The position numbers were made by a program, and so were the translations under genes. The notes beneath the pieces were generated by a model. That model did not search any database. It was not told the DNA's origin and worked only from the letters and a program-made list of their open reading frames with translations. Positions 34,601 to 44,600 of a stretch of DNA of 64,000 bases are shown here, piece after piece; positions within the stretch are counted from its first letter, which is position 1, and every line of letters begins with the position of its first letter. Origin of the DNA: Apostichopus japonicus (lineage: Eukaryota; Echinodermata; Holothuroidea; Aspidochirotida; Stichopodidae); assembly GCF_037975245.1 (NCBI RefSeq), contig NC_092566.1, positions 18,821,001 to 18,885,000 of the forward strand, in the 5' to 3' direction.

Positions 34601-37600
34601 TCCATTTGAGTGGAAATTTTGCAAATAAAATAACCCATTTTACTAAATTTTCTGCTTAAAATTGTCTAAAAACTAGTTGTTTACCTTCCTGTGTTTTTGT
34701 TTTTAAGCTAACAGCTTTTCAAACGCTCGAAATTGGAAGTACAAATACAGTACAATTGTTCGCTATCTGTGTATAAACAGTACCTATTTCAGCGTTCGAT
34801 TTTCGCGGTAAACCAATAATGACGTCACACGGTGACCAGAGGCTCCTTTGGGTCAATCTCTGTTTTCAGACATTCCAGAGGTTCATGTCACGTGACAACC
34901 CAAAATGTCCATTTTCGTGGTCGTTTTTGGATGGGTTATAGTAGGTTTTTGAAGATTAATTTTTACACATGTTGATTATGGGTATGTAAACTCCCAAATT
35001 AATGGAAAATCCCCCCCCCCCCCAAAAAAATATTTGTCTCCATAGTTGGTCTTTAAGGTAACATAAATTCATTTTGGAAGTGTTCGATAATGTTTTCAGC
35101 TTGCTTTCATTTCTGTGCACTTTCAAAGGATGTTTATATTGCTATTTTTACATTTCTATCTTAGTCTACATCTTTGTCAGACGTAACGATGCATTTTTTT
35201 AATTACAATTGTTACGATCCTCTTCAAATCAAGTTAAATATTTTTCGTTCAAAGTTTTTGGAGACACTAACGCATTGCTAAACGACCTTCTGAAGAACAA
35301 CGAGAACATGGTAAGACCAGTTCGTGATGAAAGCTCAGTTGTTCAAGTGAAGCTGGAAATCGTACCAAGGAGAATACTTTTCGTGGTAAGTCCTTCGATC
35401 GGTCAGCTCACGGACGTGTCGCAAACACGGTTAATATGATTGATGGAATGTAAGTGAATACGAGTCACTGATAACACTCTGTGAATCACTAGAAATACGC
35501 TAGTAATATTGTACTTGTAAATACGTGCTTGTGTACATGGCGTGATCAGATTTACTGTGAATAGATTGCAACCGCTAATCAGTATAATCTGAAGTGTGTT
35601 ATAACACCGTAACACAATGATAGACAAGTCAGCAGATGCTACTGTGGAAAACTTACTAACAGATGAATTCATTACTCAATGACTGGTTTGGATCTAAACA
35701 ACTGTCCCAATGTCTGACTAGTAAGTATTCCTTGTAAAGATGGTTCAAATTGCAGAGTTCAATCATTTTGCAATATATTCATCCACTTTCTGTTAAAATA
35801 TGGACAAATAATTGGCGAACCTCTAAGTACGAGTGTTAGCTCAGCTCAGTGGTTAACGCCGGTACCTTCAAATCATAAGGTCTCCAATTCGTGTCTTTCC
35901 AAGTTACAAAGTTGTTGACAATTGACAATTCATAATCATGGACGTTAAATATGAATCTAAGAGACTGACTTCGGTCAGCTTGTGGCTTTGATAAGCCAAT
36001 GAGTCTTCTTCGCGAGTTCCTGCTTGCAGGAGGATCTAAAATACATACATACACATCACACACACACATACCAGTAGTCTGGTTAGTCCAATCTGACATT
36101 ATGTATAGGATTGTGTGTTTAGTATTTCTGTGTGTATGTCCTCAGTAGAAACTAGTCATAAATGTAACACATGTTAAGAAATTCTAGTTTGAACTGATTA
36201 ACCTTCTCACCTTCATTAGTTAAATGATAAAGCCATTAGAATCGGGTGGCTTGTTAAGTCACTGAAAACTCTGGGTGAATGGCTCAAGGAAAGTTAGTAT
36301 TGTGTATGCGGTCACTGAAAACATGGTTGGATATTTGAAGAAAAGTTAATATTGTGTCTTTTTCTGGACTTTCTTCGGTTTCAGAGTGAAATTCGCCAAG
36401 AAATCAAAGTTTACTATTGGGTGCGACAGGTAAGCGTATATATATATATAACTTATCTCTCATGTTCATTAAGGCGGACTGTTAGAATTTTCAGTATAGT
36501 TCCGGTGTAACAGTGTTTATCATCCCTGAGTATTCTCTCCGGGGTATATTATAGTAAAGTTTCAATCTTCCCACCGGATAAAATAGCTCCGTTGTATAGT
36601 ATCACCTATTCTACATAAAATTTTACTTTAAAAGTTTCCGACAAATGTATCCTCTGTACATTCCGCACCACAAATTCCATTTTTTTTAAATGTTATTTCA
36701 ACATACGAGCACTTTGAATGTTATTTCAACATACGGGCACTGTAACAATTACATTCAAATATTCCTTTAAGTTGGCAACAACGGGACTCTTTTTATTTAC
36801 TTTTCTTAACAGCTTCAACAAAGGGGTCTTTTATAGATGACTAAGATAGAAAAGACCATTTCTTCCCAAACTGGGCAATTATTGTATATCAAAGGTGGCA
36901 CAAAGAGGTGCTTTAAAAGCTGGAGGGCAGTGGCGTGCGCAACCGCGGAAGTTGAATCTTTACCACTGCCCCCCCCCCCCCCATTTATGTTTCCACCTCA
37001 CACGAAACATTTATACGCAAAGTGTTATATAATATGTATATTTATGTGGACTTCATTTATATTCTAATTACACCCTTTGATGCAGGTGATAGGAGACGGG
37101 GGGGGGGGCACTGGGGGCACGTGCCCCCATTCTTTTCTCCAAAATAGCAAATGTGCCCTACTGGCAAATAAAATGTGCACCTTTGATGAAGATGTGTCTT
37201 TTAGATATCTTAAGCCTTCGTTAATTTTTATATTTTATTTTCATTATTCACGTGCACCATAATAGTATTGATACTAACACATCATATATATTTAAGTGAT
37301 ATGGCCGGTGTATAACGGTGTATAGCATAACGAGTAGTGGTTGTGGAATGAGACAGTTCCCTCTGATGTCGTGCCCCCCCCACTTTTGGAAGCTTCTTAC
37401 CCCCCTGCTTTGACGTCTAACTTTTTAAATTCTGCGGGCGGCCCCTAGTCTACCTCCATCCCGCTGTTGCTATAAAACGGTTTTAATGACCTCAAGGCAG
37501 CAACCATTCCTTTATGAAATCCACTTGTGGCTCTCCATGCATAATGGTTCAGGCCCGTTCAGCCCGACATCAGTCGAGGAACCTTTTAATTTCCCCATCC

Positions 37601-38205
37601 TCACATTTGAATCATATGCACGCCACTGCGGAGGAGGTGAGGCAAATCAGGATTGGTAATAAGTGTATCATTTTCATATATAATTAATTTATATTAAGGA
37701 ACGCATGGAAGAGTGTATCAAACGTAGACAAATGTGATTCATCATGATTAGGTCACTTGTACAATTCTATTTAATCTACAACTATTTTGGTTGCGTATCT
37801 TTCGTTTCCAATTCAGGTATGGAAAGACGAGTTTTTGACGTGGGATCCATCTAAATATAATGGAACTAAAGAACTATTCGTTTCTGATGAAGTCATATGG
37901 CATCCTGACATTGTATTGTATCAGAGGTTCGTCCTATTCCCCAACGTTTGTAAGAAATCATTAGTTTAACACTACAAATTCACTCCAGATTCATGTTCTT
38001 TCCCTGGGTTTGTGCAAAAAGATATTTGCTTTGATAAATCAGTCATTGCTGAAGTAGGAAATTTTAATGCTTGTTGACACATTTTAGAATACTGCTTTGT
38101 TAGGGCAGGTAAGACTATGAGTCCTGGCCCATGTTTTTTTTCTTATTTTTTAATCGGAATACAAGTGGACTTTATATTTATAATGTTAATAATTTATATA
38201 TCTAT

Positions 38206-38267
<62 letters not shown>

Positions 38268-38596
38268 GTCACCAAACAGAACTAGTATTGTTCGATACAG
38301 GTGACAAACGCCTACAGTGGAATTACAACCTTCCTTACCGGTTTCGAACCTATGGACATACCATCAGCGTCCATAGCCTAAGTGGGAGGCCCGGGTTCGA
38401 ATCCCGGTGGAGGCTGGCAGTTTTTGCACTGTTCTTCATTTTCCAACTCATTACGATTTTAATTATATATGTATACATATATATCTCAATATATATATAT
38501 ACATATATATATATTTATATATTTATATATATATATATATATTTATATATATAGCCTATATATATACGGTAGCCTATATTTATAGCCTATATATAG

Positions 38597-38633
<37 letters not shown>

Positions 38634-41132
38634 GTATATGACATAACATAATGAGAACATACTTAATGTAAACAATATTTAGTACTCTAAACTTAATTGA
38701 CATGACTGAATTTATTGACTGAATCCTTTTTCAGCATAAATGAATAAATCCGAAATGAAATGTTAATGTTTCAAGTTTCAGACACTTCACCTTTTTCTTG
38801 ACACTTCACCAGCAACGAAAGGTACACGAATGTGGAGAAAAAACGAACAATTCCTCTTATAGTTCATTTTGACGGAAACGTGATACTCCTGACACCGCAA
38901 ATTTACACTACTCATTGCAAGATGAATCTCACTTACTATCCTTTTGATTCGCAAGTTTGCTTGCTCAAGTTTGGGTCGTGGGCGTATGATGGGACCCAGG
39001 TTTGTCATAATTTCTCTCGTCTGATCACACTTTCCCGTTCTGGAACAGTGTATAGTACCTTGAAAACTGTATGCAATGATTTGGTATAGTTTCACTGTAG
39101 TGTAGTCAATATAATCATCATGGAATAGCAAACTTCTCAATCGGTAATAAATATTCAGTATTACTTACGCTCATCATCTTCATGATTGTTTTTTAAATGA
39201 GAGCATACCTCGATATAGAAATGAAAATGTAAAAACAAAAAGCGAATATGACATTAACAATCTTCTATTGTCAACTGAGTAAAACAATTACTATTATTAT
39301 AGAATATGTGACACGATATGTATGAGGCCTTAATGAAATCTCAATCATCCCATACAGGTTAATGTTTCGTCGCTAGTTGAGCAAGCCGAAAGTTCAAGCT
39401 ACTTGCACAATGGAGAATGGGATTTGACGAAAGTGTCATTTCAAAGACACGTGGCTTACTATTCCTGCTGCCCTGAGCCTTACCCGGACGTGGAATACAC
39501 TCTCCAATTGACAAGACGTCCATGGTTCTACATTTGGAACCTCATTGTTCCTTTCATCACAATTACTATTCTCTCCTCTTTCGCTTTCTTTATTCCGCCG
39601 GAATCGGGAGAAAAGGTCAGCTTAGCCGTAACGTCACTTCTCTCTTTGGTTGTCTTCACTCAGCTGGTACTGAATACTATTCCTGCAGCATCTGATGGTA
39701 CTCAACCCATCATAGGTGAGGCAATATATTTAGCGTGCAGGTCTGACCCACAGGCACTCGTAACGTTATCTAGGTGTATAGTATATACCGTTACGAGTTC
39801 CTGTGGTCTGACCCGTCACATCCGTAAAGTCTTGCAGGTATCTATGTTTATGGTCGTGGATTAGGCATGTCGTCACCATCGAATAACAACGTGTCGTATA
39901 GTTAAATAATAACATTTGATAGCATTATTTTTGCAAAGCTATTAAAAAGTTGCCACATTAGACATTTTACCACTTAAATTTACAACTGACGGTCCTGCAT
40001 TGACTTCTGACGAAAATCAATTTAATGATGCAACATTGATATCTATGATTTCGGTCTGCATGTCTCTTTGGTTAATGTTTACGTTGCATCGCAAATAATA
40101 GTGTTGTGCTGTAATTCACCTAGGTCTGTACTAACAGCTACAAGTGTCGCGTTGTCAACGGGTCTGTGAGTAGAGATGTATATGTATTTCTCTCCTGTAG
40201 GTTAACTTTGTCTTTGTTTATTATTTCTCACATTCCTGGGTTGTACCAGGTGTGTGAGTAGAAATGTATGTTATAATTCTCTCATGTACATTAACTTTCC
40301 TTTGTCTATTAGTTATCATATTCCTGGGTTACACCAGACAGACGTTGAAGCAGTTCCTGGGGTTTGAAAGCACTGATGTAGTATTTCATGTGCTGCTAAA
40401 CATTAAACTTACCCCAGTCCTGCATCTTATTCTGCTGCAGATCATCAATACAAACTAACAATATTTGTTTCTTGTTTGTATGCAGGTATGTACTTCGTGA
40501 TTTCCGTCATCGTTTTATCCATTGTGGTGGTTTTATCTGTCGTGTCCCTACATGCATACCACAAGAAAGACTCTGGTCAACACGTTCCTCCACTTGTGCG
40601 ATTCATCGTTTTGACTTGCATGGGCACCATATGCGTCAGATTGAAATGCTTGCAAATTCAGAGCCCAGAACTGGAACCACATCCATCGAGCAGGCTTTGG
40701 AACCCAGACAACAATGCCCATCTACCTCAAAATTGGATGAAAGACTCAGGGAAAAACTTGAATAGAACGAGGAATATTAGTAGTCAAAAACGACGAAATG
40801 AGGAAGATATCTCAGTCGTCGACAGTGACAGAGAGTTTCCCATCTTCAGTCCACTCTCGTTAAGAAAAGGTACTACCACTTGCCGCAGCTCCAGACATGA
40901 CGAAAGAGAGGCCGGTTCCGTTCTTTTACGTATAGAAGCAATGCTGAAAAACTTCTTACAGCATCGAACAGAGAAGAAAAGACAGGATGACCAGAATAAC
41001 TTCCTGGAGACGAGGTCTCGCGAATGGATTGAGGTGTCTAGGGTATTCGATCGATTTCTTCTTATTGTTTTTACATCGCTTTTCTGTATACTACCAATCA
41101 TTATTTCACTCAAGTGCAGTTCGATGTTGTAG
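31548..41132 (+). CDS. CHRNA: Nicotinic acetylcholine receptor alpha-like subunit, 7 exons, 510 aa
   Basis: Exons 31548-31602, 35255-35385, 36385-36429, 37817-37926, 38813-38999, 39358-39715 and 40486-41132 total 1533 nt, all phases matching. It is a pentameric ligand-gated cation channel subunit of the plasma membrane. Visible: signal peptide (1-~18), extracellular domain with loop D Trp (YYWVRQ), loop A (WHPDIVLYQ), Cys-loop CKMNLTYYPFDSQVC (C149/C163), loop B (GSWAYDG, W170), loop C with vicinal cysteines YYSCCPEPYPDV (C213/C214), M1 (~232-257), M2 starting GEKVSLAVTSLLSL, M3 (FVISVIVLSIVVVL), a ~125-residue intracellular loop rich in Lys/Arg/Ser, and M4 near the C-terminus. The vicinal cysteines define an alpha-type subunit. 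The 45- and 110-nt exons match the ancestral nAChR gene structure. Divergent sites: the usual LxLxQIIDVDEKNQ is replaced, and M2 16' is Gln and 20' Asn. The subtype is not determined. Confidence 0.9.
31603..33175. other. nAChR intron 1, left part
   Basis: AT-rich; short frames only. No exon or repeat recognised. Confidence 0.5.
33485..33664 (+). pseudogene. THAP-like zinc-finger fragment with frameshift
   Basis: ATG at 33485 opens MPQFCVVAGCSYTSANKSTS, the C-x4-C start of a THAP domain, then hits a stop in a T-run (33545-33551). The next frame continues SFLSRRTDVKRRRLWINFVR STRKDF, matching the W-containing core of THAP. The second Cys/His pair is not evident. Read as transposon-derived and inactive. 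Confidence 0.55.
34345..34638 (-). CDS. Unrecognised 97-aa frame inside the THAP element
   Basis: ATG with a favourable AAAATGG context, 97 residues, containing RYVRYNTGRTCKQLADSVIQ and MVYVTVNELRKTTLNIIEQL (likely helical). No family recognised. It lies within the inverted-repeat element, opposite in orientation to the THAP fragment. May be a chance frame. Confidence 0.2.
   Translation of the reverse strand: MGYFICKISTQMEASFTQRGVNRYVRYNTGRTCKQLADSVIQFDRKIPQTEQNNRPKRCLMRDMSREMVYVTVNELRKTTLNIIEQLREDAGLNRPG
35255..35385 (+). CDS. CHRNA: nAChR exon 2: N-terminal helix and first strands
   Basis: Acceptor cgttcaaag, donor GTAAGT. It encodes FGDTNALLNDLLKNNENMVR then PVRDESSVVQVKLEIVPRRI. LLNDLL..NE..VRPV..ES.VVQVKL matches the nAChR N-terminal alpha helix and beta 1 strand; the exon end corresponds to the family's usual boundary. 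Confidence 0.85.
35831..36075 (+). repeat. tRNA-derived SINE in nAChR intron 2
   Basis: 35833-35905 folds like a tRNA: A-box region TTAGCTCAGCTCAGTGGTTA, a pairing ACCTT..AAGGT arm, and a degenerate B-box (caattcgtgtc). The body follows, including GGACGTTAAATATGAATC, which resembles the central domain of deuterostome SINEs, and a CATACA/CACA-rich tail. Confidence 0.6.
36385..36429 (+). CDS. CHRNA: nAChR exon 3 (45 nt): loop D
   Basis: Acceptor ggtttcag, donor GTAAGC. It encodes SEIRQEIKVYYWVRQ; the Trp is the loop D residue of the acetylcholine site. A 45-nt exon at this place is conserved across nAChR genes. Confidence 0.9.
36928..37628. mobile_element. hAT-like miniature element in nAChR intron 3
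   Basis: Left CAGTGGCGTGCGCAACC; right end reverse-complemented CAGTGGCGTGCATATG. Interior has poly-C and GTGCCCCC motifs shared with the 60072 element and possibly a nested copy at 37085-37400. Flanks share ggagg only weakly, so the duplication is decayed or absent. Confidence 0.6.
37817..37926 (+). CDS. CHRNA: nAChR exon 4 (110 nt): loop A
   Basis: Acceptor ccaattcag, donor GTTCGT, leaves two bases. It encodes VWKDEFLTWDPSKYNGTKEL and VSDEVIWHPDIVLYQ, matching W..L.W.P..Y.G.K...V....IW.PDIVLYN. 110 nt is the usual size of this exon. Confidence 0.93.
38197..38640. repeat. TA microsatellites around a tRNA-like B-box (SINE fragment)
   Basis: TA tracts at ~38205-38263 and ~38465-38636 bracket 38330-38430, which holds TAGCCTAAGTGGG (A-box-like) and GGGTTCGAATCCCGG (exact B-box type). 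The two boxes are too close for an intact tRNA, so a deleted SINE head is more likely. It lies in nAChR intron 4. Confidence 0.55.
38813..38999 (+). CDS. CHRNA: nAChR exon 5: Cys-loop and loop B
   Basis: Acceptor cacttcaccag, donor GTTTGT. With the two carried bases it begins SNERYTNVEKKRTIPLIVHF and contains CKMNLTYYPFDSQVC (13 residues between cysteines) and KFGSWAYDG. No in-frame ATG is needed; GTG at 38832 is an internal Val. Confidence 0.95.
39358..39715 (+). CDS. CHRNA: nAChR exon 6: loop C, M1, M2
   Basis: Acceptor cccatacag, donor GTGAGG, leaves one base. It encodes HVAYYSCCPEPYPDVEYTLQ, M1 after RRPWFYIWNLIVPFI, the M1-M2 link PPESGEKV and M2 to NTIPAASDGTQPII. The Glu of GEK (-1') indicates cation selectivity. 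Confidence 0.96.
40486..41132 (+). CDS. CHRNA: nAChR exon 7: M3, intracellular loop, M4, stop
   Basis: Acceptor gtttgtatgcag. It joins as PIIG|MYFVISVIVLS. M3 runs to SVVSLHAYHKK, followed by a polar loop of about 125 residues, an amphipathic stretch (REWIEVSRVFDRF) and M4 (LLIVFTSLFCILPIII), ending in LKCSSML and TAG. An overlapping frame at 40472-40765 is a shadow. Confidence 0.93.
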
Positions 41133-41621
41133 AAATTAGAAGGCAGGTTACAATCTTAACCCGAATTACGGTAGCCTGCTATACGTTTGTAACTTTAAAA
41201 AAGGAATTACTACAGGTTCTGTACCAGATGTAGTGTACTAACACACAGGCTAAGTACGTTTGTAACGTTGTGTTAACCTTATTTTTAATGGCAGAAATGT
41301 CAAACCTCTATCTTAACTTGTCGTTTTTTGGTCTTTTGGTTTCCTTGTTTTACTTTGGTCCGTCGTTGCTATACAGTTGCACTTTTGATATTATTTCTTA
41401 TTTCATGGTCCTCAGAGAGGAAGTTGTAATGGAAGCTAGAAGTAGGCCTAGATATTAAGGTAATATTTGTGTAGTGGTTATAAATATAAAGTGTGAATAT
41501 ATTACTTCAGTAGTTTGTCATTTTGTCGTGGTTTACACAGACACTATGTAAGCCCTTTCTTTCTTTGTTTGAAAAACAGTAAAGTAACATCGACCAAATT
41601 TAAAAAAAAAGTAACATCAGA
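41133..41621 (+). other. Probable 3' UTR/flank of the nAChR gene
   Basis: AT-rich sequence between the receptor stop codon and the satellite. A 62-residue frame (41270-41458) is hydrophobic but has no match to a receptor segment. No canonical AATAAA seen. Confidence 0.4.
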
Positions 41622-44600
41622 CAAAATCATAAGGTATAGCCTTATGACATTGGCCATTTTCGGCCAAAAATGAAAGTTCTCAAATCTCTCTCAGACTACG
41701 TAGAAGGGACTCCCAGCACCCAGTAGACGCTTCTCTCGAGTCAAAAGTGGCATTCGACGAAGATTTTGTCATTTAAATTCGATATGAAATGACGTCAAGA
41801 TATGGTTATTAAATTTCATTTTTCTACCAAAATATAAGTGTTTATACCACTCTTGTCACCTGGAAAGGAATCCAAAGGGCGCCACACACCACAGGTACAA
41901 TTTTGGGAAGAATTTAAAAAAGTCGCGTTTTTGGCCAAAATCGGACAAAATCATAAGAATATAGCCTTATGAAATTGGCCATTTTCGGCCAAAAATGAAA
42001 GTTCTCAAATCTCTCTCAGACTACGTAGAAGGTACTCCCAGCACCAAGTAGACACTTCTCTAGAGTCAAAAGTGGCATTCGACGAAGTTTTAGTCATTTA
42101 AATTAGATATGAAATGACGTCAAGATAAGGTTATTAAATTTCATTTTTCCACCAAAATATAAGTGTTTATATCACTCTTGTCACCTGGAAAGGAATCCAA
42201 AGGGCGCCACACACCACAGGTACAATTTTGGGAAGAATTAAAAAAATCGGACAAAATCATAAGGGCCTTATGAAATTGGCCATTTTCGGCCAAAAATGAA
42301 AGTTCTCAAATTTCTCCCAGACTACGTAGAAGGAACTCTCAGCACCCAGACGACGCTTCTCTCGCGTCAAAAGTGGCATTCGGCGAAGTTTTAGTCATTT
42401 AAATTAGATATGAAATGACGTCGAGATATGGTTATTAAATTTCATTTTTCCACCAAAATATAAGTGTTTGTACCACTCTTGTCACCTGGAAAGGAATCCA
42501 AAGGGCGCCACACACCACAGGTACAGTTTTTAGAAGAATTAAAAAAAGTCGCGATTTTGGCCAAAATCGTACAAAATCATAAGGGTATAGCCTCATGAAA
42601 TTGGCCATTTTCGGCCAAAAATGAAAGTTCTCAAATCTCTCTCAGACTACGTAGAAGGGACTCCCAGCACCCAGAAGACGCTTCTCTCGAGTCAAAAGTG
42701 GCATTCGGCGAAGTTTTAGTCATTTAAATTCGATATGAAATGACGTCGAGATATGGTTATTAAATTTCATTTTTCCACCAAAATATAAGTGTTTGTACCA
42801 CTCTTGTCACCTGGAAAGGAATCCAAAGGGCGCCACACACCACAGGTACAGTTTTTAGAAGAATTAAAAAAAGTCGCGATTTTGGCCAAAATCGTACAAA
42901 ATCATAAGGGTATAGCCTTATGAAATTGGCCATTTTCGGCCAAAAATAAAAGTTCTCAAATTTCTCTCAGAATACGTAGAAGGGACTCCCAGCACCCAGA
43001 AGACGCTTTTCTCGCGTCAAAAGTGGCATTCGGCGAAGTTTTAGTCATTTAAATTAGATATGAAATGACGTCGAGATATGGTTATTAAATTTCATTTTTC
43101 CACCAAAATATAAGTGTTTATACCACTCTTGTCACCTGGAAAGGAATCCAAAGGGCGCCACACACCACAGGTACAGTTTTTAGAAGAATTAAAAAAAGTC
43201 GCGATTTTGGCCAAAATCGTACAAAATCATAAGGGTATAGCCTCATGAAATTGGCCATTTTCGGCCAAAAATGAAAGTTCTCAAATCTCTCTCAGACTAC
43301 GTAGAAGGGACTCCCAGCACCCAGAAGACGCTTCTCTCGAGTCAAAAGTGGCATTCGGCGAAGTTTTAGTCATTTAAATTCGATATGAAATGACGTCGAG
43401 ATATGGTTATTAAATTTCATTTTTCCACCAAAATATAAGTGTTTGTACCACTCTTGTCACCTGGAAAGGAATCCAAAGGGCGCCACACACCACAGGTACA
43501 GTTTTTAGAAGAATTAAAAAAAGTCGCGATTTTGGCCAAAATCGTACAAAATCATAAGGGTATAGCCTTATGAAATTGGCCATTTTCGGCCAAAAATAAA
43601 AGTTCTCAAATTTCTCTCAGAATACGTAGAAGGGACTCCCAGCACCCAGAAGACGCTTTTCTCGAGACAAAAGTGTCATTCGACGAAGTTTTTGTCATTT
43701 AAATTCGATATGAAATGACGTCAAGATATGGTTATTAAATTTCATTTTCCATCAAAATATAAGTGCTTATACCACTCTTGTCACCTGGAAAGGATTCCAA
43801 AGGGCGCCACACACCACAGGTACAATTTTGGGAAGAATTAAAAAGAGTCGCGATTTTGGCCCAAATCGGACAAAATCATAAGGGTATAGCCTTATGAAAT
43901 TGGCCATTTTCGGCCAAAAATGAAAGTTCTCAAATCTCTTTCAGACTACGTAGAAGGGACTCCCAGCACCAAGTAGACACTTCTCTCGAGTCAAAAGTGG
44001 CATTCGACGAAGTTTTAGTAATTTAAATTCGATATGAAATGACGTCAAGATATGGTTATTAAATTTCATTTTTCCACCAAAATATAAGTGCTTATACCAC
44101 TCTTGTCACCTGGAAAGGAATCCAAATGGCGCCACACACCACAGGTACAATTTTGGGAAGAATTAAAAAAATCGGACAAAATCATAAGGGTATAGCCTTA
44201 TGAAATTGGCCATTTTCGGCCAAAAGTGAAAGTTCTCAAATCTCTCTCAGACTACGTAGAAGGGACTCCCAGCACCAAGTAGACACTTCTCTCGAGTCAA
44301 AAGTGGCATTCGGCGAAGTTTTAGTCATTTAAATTAGATATGAAATGACGTCGAGATATGGTTATTAAATTTCATTTTTCCACCAAAATATAAGTGCTTA
44401 TACCACTCTTGTCACCTGGAAAGGAATCCAAAGGGCGCCACACACCACAGGTACAATTTTGGGAAGAATTAAAAAGAGTCGCGATTTTGGCCAAAATCGG
44501 ACAAAATCATAAGGGTATAGCCTTATGAAATTGGCCATTTTCGGCCAAAAATGAAAGTTCTCAAATCTCTTTCAGACTACGTAGAAGGGACTCCCAGCAC

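Larger units (their letters stand above)
33176..35057. mobile_element. 1.9-kb inverted-repeat element with THAP-like fragment, in nAChR intron 1
   Basis: Left end CTTAAAGGCCAACTATGGAG; right end reverse-complemented CTTAAAGACCAACTATGGAG. Diverged inverted arms continue ~280 bp inward: left TGTGACGTCATTGTTGG, TTTACCGC (33377-33402) pairs with GCGGTAAACC, AATAATGACGTCACA (34807-34830). Inside is a broken THAP-like zinc-finger frame. THAP domains begin P-element-type transposases, so a decayed P-like element is the likely identity (inference). No clear target duplication. Confidence 0.75.

Noticed and set aside
38390-38410. Functional tRNA gene at the exact B-box GGGTTCGAATCCCGG
   Set aside because: The A-box-like element is only a few bases upstream, leaving no room for the anticodon arm.
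38117-38646. 145- and 79-aa frames in a receptor intron
   Set aside because: TA microsatellite and SINE fragment translations.
41270-41458. Hydrophobic 62-aa frame as an extra receptor membrane segment
   Set aside because: It follows the receptor stop codon, which already ends a complete M4; no splice signal links it.
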